Part shown: piece by piece, positions 58,279 through 64,000 of the stretch
How the letters are laid out: each line of letters opens with the position of its first letter
Numbering within the stretch: the first letter of the stretch is position 1
NCBI RefSeq assembly: GCF_000340215.1
Contig: NW_006921542.1
Location: 63,280-127,279 of the forward strand
DNA: 64,000 nucleotides
From: Pseudocercospora fijiensis CIRAD86
Taxonomy: Eukaryota; Ascomycota; Dothideomycetes; Mycosphaerellales; Mycosphaerellaceae
Reading direction: 5' to 3'
Made by a program: the position numbers and the translations under genes
Notes under the pieces: model-generated
Database searches by the model: none
Seen by the model: only the letters and a program-made list of their open reading frames with translations
Told to the model about the DNA's origin: nothing

Positions 58279-61209
58279 ATGGCACGACTCAAAACCACCC
58301 CCAGCAATGTTCGCTTCATGGATGCGGCACAAAAACTTGCAAGCTGTCACGATGCTGCCGGCCAGATTGTAGCCAGCCTCGACGGGCCTTCTGTCCTGGA
58401 CGAATACAGCGCGGCCTGGCACTCCTATGCCGACGATGTTGATGCGCCCGTCACTTCACAGCTCGATTCAGTTATCGATTCTCAGCACCTCGACACACTG
58501 GATCACCTCGTGTACACGATCATCCCCGAATATGCTGCAAAGTTCATGAAGAGTTGTACTCGCAAGGGAAGGTAGAATCTTCGTGCCTGTACAGCCTTCG
58601 CACTTTTTGGACGAGATGGGATGCAGAGCGCCAAGTTCATTGAGGCCTTGAATACAATATCGCAACACCAAGTCACGCTTTCCGAAGCGTTGAGCGCGCT
58701 ACGGGAAGGGCAAAACGAGCGTCTTGTCCTTAAGAAAGGGTTCAGAGTGTCGCGAACGAAATCTTGGATCCCATGGGATGCGGAGGAGTATGCGCTTCCG
58801 AAAATATGCAAGGATCAGGACTGCTCCCATTGCGCAACCCTGCGAAGAAGGGCTGGGAACAAGAAGAAAAGAGCCGCGAACAAGACGGCTGTTTCTGCCA
58901 GGCCGCTCACTGGCGACAGTGGTGATGAGATACAGGTTGCTCCAAGAAAGCGTGCTAAACCTTCAATGGAGGGAGAGAAGGATGCGGCAGCATCTCCCGC
59001 GGATCAGAACAACGAGCAAGCATCTTCTGCGGGTGGGAACAACGAGCAAGCATCTCCGCATGTGAATGACGAGGATGCACATACAGATGAGAGTGATGCT
59101 GGGCCATCGAAAGATTCAGCAGATGGAGGAAGCCATGGAGAGTGTGCTGAATCTACACTGGAGGGAGAAGAGGATGGGGCAGCATCTTCTATCGATGGGA
59201 ACGATGAAGGAGCATCTCCTGCGGATGAGGACGGGATCGGACTGCCTCCCTCAGGCGAGAACGGCGAGGATGCATCTCATGCGGTCCATGCCGATGATGG
59301 GACACCTCCTGCAGATGAGAATGACACTGGGGCATCAAAGGATTCGTCAGATGGTGGACAAGAGAACCGACGAAGAGAAGGTTGTAGTCATGGTTGTCGG
59401 CGCGTGATGGGTTTGGACTGCACGATTCAGCACGACTCCATGCAGGAAACTGCCGGCAACGCCATCTCGTCAGGCCAGTTCGAGAACATATTTCAAGCCG
59501 ATTTTCTGCATAACGGCGGGATGCAATCTCCATTACGGCCAGCGTCTCGCGCCGCCGACTGCTCTCCCGCCATCGAACAGCCCCGAGGTCCGATGTTTGC
59601 GCAACCTATGGACCACTGTGGATACGACAGCAGCGATGACGACGACGATGAGCACCGCATTGACTCCAGACATCCGGACCACGATGCATACGAAACTTTC
59701 AATGGTGATCGCGGTAGCTTCCTCTTTTACCGTGCAGGAGCAGGTGCCGCCAAGCCAGGCAACACCTTCAGCAGTCATCCCTCCCCACGCTCTGACTTCA
59801 CAGCATCGTCATCTCCGCTGCCACTGCCACTTCCTGACTTCGATTCACATCTACAGACTTGCGGCATGTACAATCACAATCAACAACTGGCATTAGTGAA
59901 ACCTTCTCGACCGGCAACCAGACGCTCGGTCTCCCAATCGTCGGCAAAGGAGACTGCCAACCCCCGCAAACGCGCCCGCACTGGCTCCCTCGCCGATGAC
60001 ACGATGAGCGATGGCACGAGTTCCGAAAGCATCGCTGCGACGATTCAAGCCGCATTCAACCTCTTCTCAACTGCTGCCGCCGCCGACGCGTGCCTGCCGC
60101 CAGCCCATGCTTCGACTGTCGCCCAGCCAAGCCCACCGGCTGCAGCTGTGCTTCGCGGCACCAGAGATGGCGACGCACATGTCTTCATTGTGTCGAGTGG
60201 GATTGCGTCGGGGACATCTGGCTGGTTCTTGACCACATGTCGTACAGGGAGCGACGGGTCGCATTATCTATCCGTGTGCTCACACGAGCTTGCGATGGAA
60301 AGAGAAGATGCCGAGAGCTATACGCAACGTGCCCTTGAACAAGTCCTGCAATCCATCAATCTCGACATCGAGAGCACGACCAACGAAGTGCACGTTATGA
60401 CGAATGAAGTACGCGTCGACGTATACTCGCACGACACCTGGCCGTACGTACTTGCGACGGCAGCCCTCTTGCAACTCACCAAGACCATCAACCCAGATGA
60501 AGGATCGTCGCGTGTCCTGGCAGCATCCGTGTGTGCTGATGCAATGGGGAGTGCCGCGCGACTCGCCAACTCCTTGCATGAAACAAGCCCTTCCGAGCCT
60601 TGCCAAGAAGCACGCAGTAGGAATGTGGAACGGCTGCTGAAGACATTACCGCCTGTCAATCCCAACGTCGCACTCGACAGTCCGATATCCGAACCATCAG
60701 CCACGTCTCCGATTCTGACCCAGATTGAATTCAGCCTACAGTCGCACATGCTTCGCTGGAATACCGAGATTGCCGCCCATGTGGATGCCTACACCAAACA
60801 TGCGGAGCACCTTTCTACATACATCGCTACCACTACGGAGATTCGTCATACCGCCGTCCAGTGGTTCCACGCCGTCCGAGACAGGGATGTCGCAAAAGAT
60901 AGGGAGCAGAAGGACGACGCAGAGAAGAAGCTCCGCGACGCACAAGACATCCTGAAAACGATGAATCATGACAACAGCCACCGAGAACTCATCATGGGGC
61001 TCGTGAGCGACACCACTGCACAGGTGGACTTGGTAAGCGGTGCGCCACCTCGATCCAACCATCAAAAAGCCCTGGCCTACCTCCGAGACGATCTCGCTTG
61101 CTACAATGCCGGGCTACAGGACGAGTTGGGCAGAGTGCAGGCGCTGCGAGACAAAGCTGAGAGAAAGCAGGCTGAGATAGAGCTTTGGGTGAAGAGTGGC
61201 ACCTCGTGA
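58279..61209 (+). CDS. Hypothetical acidic nuclear-type protein, about 957 residues, one intron
   Basis: Start at 58,279 (ATCGGATGGC) follows a pyrimidine-rich leader. Exon 1 (to 58,571) encodes 97 codons; a TAG then falls in GTAGAA. Removing 58,572-58,628 (57 nt, GT..AG) rejoins the frame to a long exon ending at TGA 61,207-61,209. A 42-nt alternative (58,553-58,594) also keeps frame. In the long exon (numbered from its own ATG at 58,621): CKDQDCSHC (63-71), basic RRRAGNKKKRAA (75-86) and RKRAK (109-113), two related acidic Ser/Ala/Asp/Glu blocks (116-170 and 179-246), RKRARTG (449-455), a helical region about 560-800 and a coiled coil at the C terminus (750-780, 825-855). Nuclear signals suggest a nuclear location. 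Family not recognised; no enzyme motif seen. Confidence 0.7.
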
Positions 61210-61332
61210 GGCATGACAATTTGCGTGGCAATTGGGGTGGAGGACAACGCCAGGCTCGCGAGATGAAGGCCATGGGACATCTTTCGGTGCTGAGTGGCAC
61301 CTCATGGCGTGACAATGGCAATTTGCCTTGAA
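61194..61332. repeat. 98-bp-spaced direct repeat at the gene's 3' end
   Basis: GAGTGGCACCTCGTGAGGCA (61,194) and a variant at 61,292 (GAGTGGCACCTCATGGCGTG), each followed by GACAAT...CAATTTGC. The first copy includes the stop codon of the preceding gene. Confidence 0.7.
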
Positions 61333-62475
61333 GCATGAGATCACACACGTTCGCGCATGTTATGGTATATGTCTCTACTGCACAGTTGTTGGAATTACTC
61401 GGTATTGTATGATCTTGGGCGCGCTGCATCATGTGTCTCTCTCAGCTCGCCACGTCGACTGGAATCTTAGTATGTGGATTGTCAGAAACCCGTACGTTCC
61501 CTCTTTCCTCGTTGTCTTTGGATGTTGTTTGGGGTGGGTGGAGGGTGCTGCGCAGGATGAGGTTTCCGGTTTCGAGACCTCCAGCATATGGGAGAGAGGT
61601 CAGGCGGAAAAGGGCAGCTGCTGACATGTTCAAAAACTTAAGAGCTGTAGCTTTTGGTGTCGTGGTGCCTGGGGTCTGTCGTGGTACCTTTCTTTTTTCT
61701 TTGAGAGATTGGCGATGGGGAGTGGGGTAGTGGTTGTGAGTAGGGAATCGGAATTGATGAAAGGATTGCTGTTTCATGAAGGAGGTGGGATGGTTGGTAT
61801 GCGTGACGCACTCTATGGCTTCTGGTGTTTTGTCGCCTGCTACTCAATGGCAGTCCTCCAAGTCTTACCATTCTACGTAGGCGTGCTTCACAGCCCCATG
61901 ATCTGCGTCAGCTATTGGCATGGTGACTGGAATCAGGAAATTGATGAAATGATCATCATTTCACAAGGGAAGCAAAAACTTGGCTGTGCAGGACGTCCTC
62001 TCTTGGGGCCCAGAGTTTTGTTTGTGGATGGTCTACTTGGAAGATGTAGGTTTGTGCATTCTAATACATGTCGTGGGGAGTCGCTATCGTGAGTTGTTTC
62101 TCGTCTCGCGTGCCTGCTTTTTTATGTGTCGACGTTCATGAAGACCTTGGGCTTGCATGACGGTTTGTTATCAGCCGGGTGAACGCAAGATCACGCTTCG
62201 ATGCATGTCGGATGTCCATTGAGAGAAAAATGGTACTACTCGTGGAGCCAAGTGAGTGGAATTTCATGAACATTGATGATGAAACGGGCAGGAACAAGAC
62301 ATCTCTGACTATGCCAATACGGCCAATCTCCTTCCCTGGGTCTTGCCAATCATCATAAGTTCTTTGTAGTAGTGATTCCCTCGGGATCAGAACCCCATGC
62401 TTGGGCGTAGACGGCCCGAGACCATGTCCATCACTGCTTCGGGAGCAAGCTGAACGCTTTCATGCTGAATCATCT
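61333..62475. other. Intergenic, nothing recognised
   Basis: Normal composition; the open frames are short or without domains. Confidence 0.4.
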
Positions 62476-62477
62476 GC

Positions 62478-62765
62478 GCCCTTCTCGTTCTATGTTTACC
62501 GTTCTCTTGGCGTGCCATTCCTCCTCGCAACCACATCCCTTGGATTTGAACTGCTTTAGTCGGCCAGGTGGGGGAGAAGCAACCTGAATGCTCCTATGCG
62601 GAATTTTCTGCTTCAGTCGGCCAGGTGGGAGAGAAGCACCCTGAATGCTCCAATGCGGAATTTTCTGCGCGCTTCTCGTTGTCTGGTTCGTATCCGATTC
62701 ACGTCACATTCCTCTCTACAATCACATCACTCGGGTTTGGACTGCTGCCGTCGGCTCGACAATTA
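62478..62765. repeat. Nested duplication, 57 bp within 191 bp
   Basis: TCGGCCAGGTGGGRGAGAAG occurs at 62,560 and 62,617 (57-bp tandem copy including ATGCGGAATTTTCTGC). The flanking text CTTCTCG...ATTCCTC...CACATC...GGRTTTG recurs 191 bp apart (62,481 and 62,672). Confidence 0.85.
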
Positions 62766-63187
62766 CCTCGAGAAGCTGGAATGGATGGCATACGTAGACT
62801 GTTCTGGGATTTTTGGGATGCCTGGCGCGCTCGTAGAAGATGGCGCTTTCTTTTGAGGTAGCCGTGAATGCCCTCGTCTCTTGCACAAAAGAGTCTGAAT
62901 GTCATCTTCTGCTATGCTGCCTCTTCTCAATAGCTCATTGATGCACGAATGTAAGGTGCACCGGGCTTCTTGTGTCTGCAATGTCGCGAGGCGTCACGCT
63001 GTTTGATGTCGTCGCGCCACTGACTGTGTGCGCTTCGTTGGCTGTAGTCTACGCGCTGAGTGGATCGTGATGTCGTAATGTTGTGAATCCCACATAGCGT
63101 AGTGGAAGAGGGAGAGGGAAGACAGTTTTGTAGAGAAGTGAGAGAAGTGTCCCCGCTTTGAACTGCAACGGGTGTTAGCTGAGTGCT
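62766..63187. other. Intergenic, nothing recognised
   Basis: No gene or repeat seen. Confidence 0.35.
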
Positions 63188-63595
63188 CGGTTGTTACGAT
63201 TTCAGTGACAACCGACGGTTTGCGGTGAAGGTAGGTCGTGACAATCGAGCTTCGGTGGCATCCAAACTTAGTACACCTTCTCGCATATGAAAGGCACAGT
63301 GAATGATGAATAGAGTTGTCAGACTGCTTGCATACAGCAGAATGTCAATGAGAGGGCTATTCTTATCGGGAAGGCTGGTCATAGTTGTTACGATATTGGT
63401 AACAACTGCCGTTTGGTTGTCACTCAGATCGCGGAACCTGAAGCTCTGAGCTTTGCTATGCTTGATTGAAGCACGCCAAAACAGGTTGAGTCAAAAGACA
63501 ATACTATCAGTATTAGACAGTAGGGTACCATCCCATTTCGCGGCTGGTTGTTCGAGTTTTTGGCGTTCGATTATCAGCAGTATCGTGACACCCAA
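63188..63595. repeat. Cluster of five copies of the palindromic family
   Basis: 63,188-63,214 (10-bp arms CGGTTGTTAC / GTGACAACCG, one mismatch, centre GATTTCA); right half at 63,238; 63,383-63,407 (9-bp perfect arms AGTTGTTAC / GTAACAACT, centre GATATTG); left half at 63,412-63,423; 63,570-63,592 (degenerate, centre CAGTATC). Confidence 0.85.
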
Positions 63596-64000
63596 GTTCT
63601 AAGCCGTGCCGCAATTTTGTAAGCTTGAGACCGTGTTATATGTGAAGGAGAGCTTTGCCATTTTCTCTGGGCTAGACATCCGTGCGAATTGTATTTCTAG
63701 AACTGACTGCACTCTCCACTCAGATGAGACCTCACAACTGTCAATACCCGGCACTTCCAGTGGAGCTGTACATCGAAAGCGCCACCACACGTCCTCTCAG
63801 TGCTGATCCAGACTCGAGGCGCGGAACCTCACTTCTCTTTTCTAGACATCACCACTGTTCTATAGAATCTAGGCCAGGAGTTCAAAAACTCTCGACTCTG
63901 CTTAGCAGGAATCATTCATGGGTCCGGCGTGGCTGATACTTCCTCGCTGTAGTTGGGGCAGATTATCCAATCCAGCTTGTCTAGGCGTCCCATCCCAAGT
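63596..64000. other. Intergenic, nothing recognised
   Basis: Short open frames only; window ends here. Confidence 0.35.

Overview
This window looks like a chromosome segment of a filamentous ascomycete (Pezizomycotina; a Dothideomycete is possible but unproven). It is a sharp two-compartment mosaic. Blocks 1 to about 32,200 and about 38,360 to 52,050 are almost devoid of CpA/TpG, very rich in TpA and CTAG, and keep CpG. Their coding relics carry stops mainly at former Gln and Trp codons. That is the signature of repeat-induced point mutation (RIP). The islands about 32,200-38,360 and 52,050-64,000 have normal fungal composition and hold the only believable genes.

Block A (1-32.2 kb) is a transposon graveyard. 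A hAT relic (1-1,375) seems to resume at 11,270-12,420. Between the halves lies about 10 kb with a DEAH/RecQ-like helicase relic (+) and a large unrecognised minus-strand gene relic. Two degraded histone H3-fold genes follow, at about 12.9-13.4 and 14.7-15.3 kb, the second with introns still visible. They sit among short arrays of a GCCGGCTA-containing 12-mer. Then come a 5'-truncated chromodomain Gypsy element (16.6-18.9), a complete but dead Gypsy element with 704-bp LTRs and a CTCTT target duplication (18,885-25,596), a further hAT relic (26.8-27.9) and satellite DNA to 32.7 kb.

Island 1 holds a minus-strand hypothetical gene (32,912-33,982) and a DUF7924/PD-(D/E)XK-type gene (34,687-36,339), plus several minisatellites. 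Block B contains two head-to-head truncated Copia relics (38.4-42.1 minus; 47.8-51.2 plus) around a hAT relic and an array of a palindromic repeat. Island 2 has one substantial gene, a probable 957-residue nuclear protein (58,279-61,209 with a short intron), one possible small gene, and much repeat-bearing intergenic DNA.

The most unusual signals are (1) a palindromic repeat family with fixed 8-7-8 geometry, seen RIP-mutated as an array in Block B and unmutated as scattered copies in the islands, and (2) the pair of RIP-killed histone H3-like genes. All functional statements rest on reading the sequence; no database search was possible.
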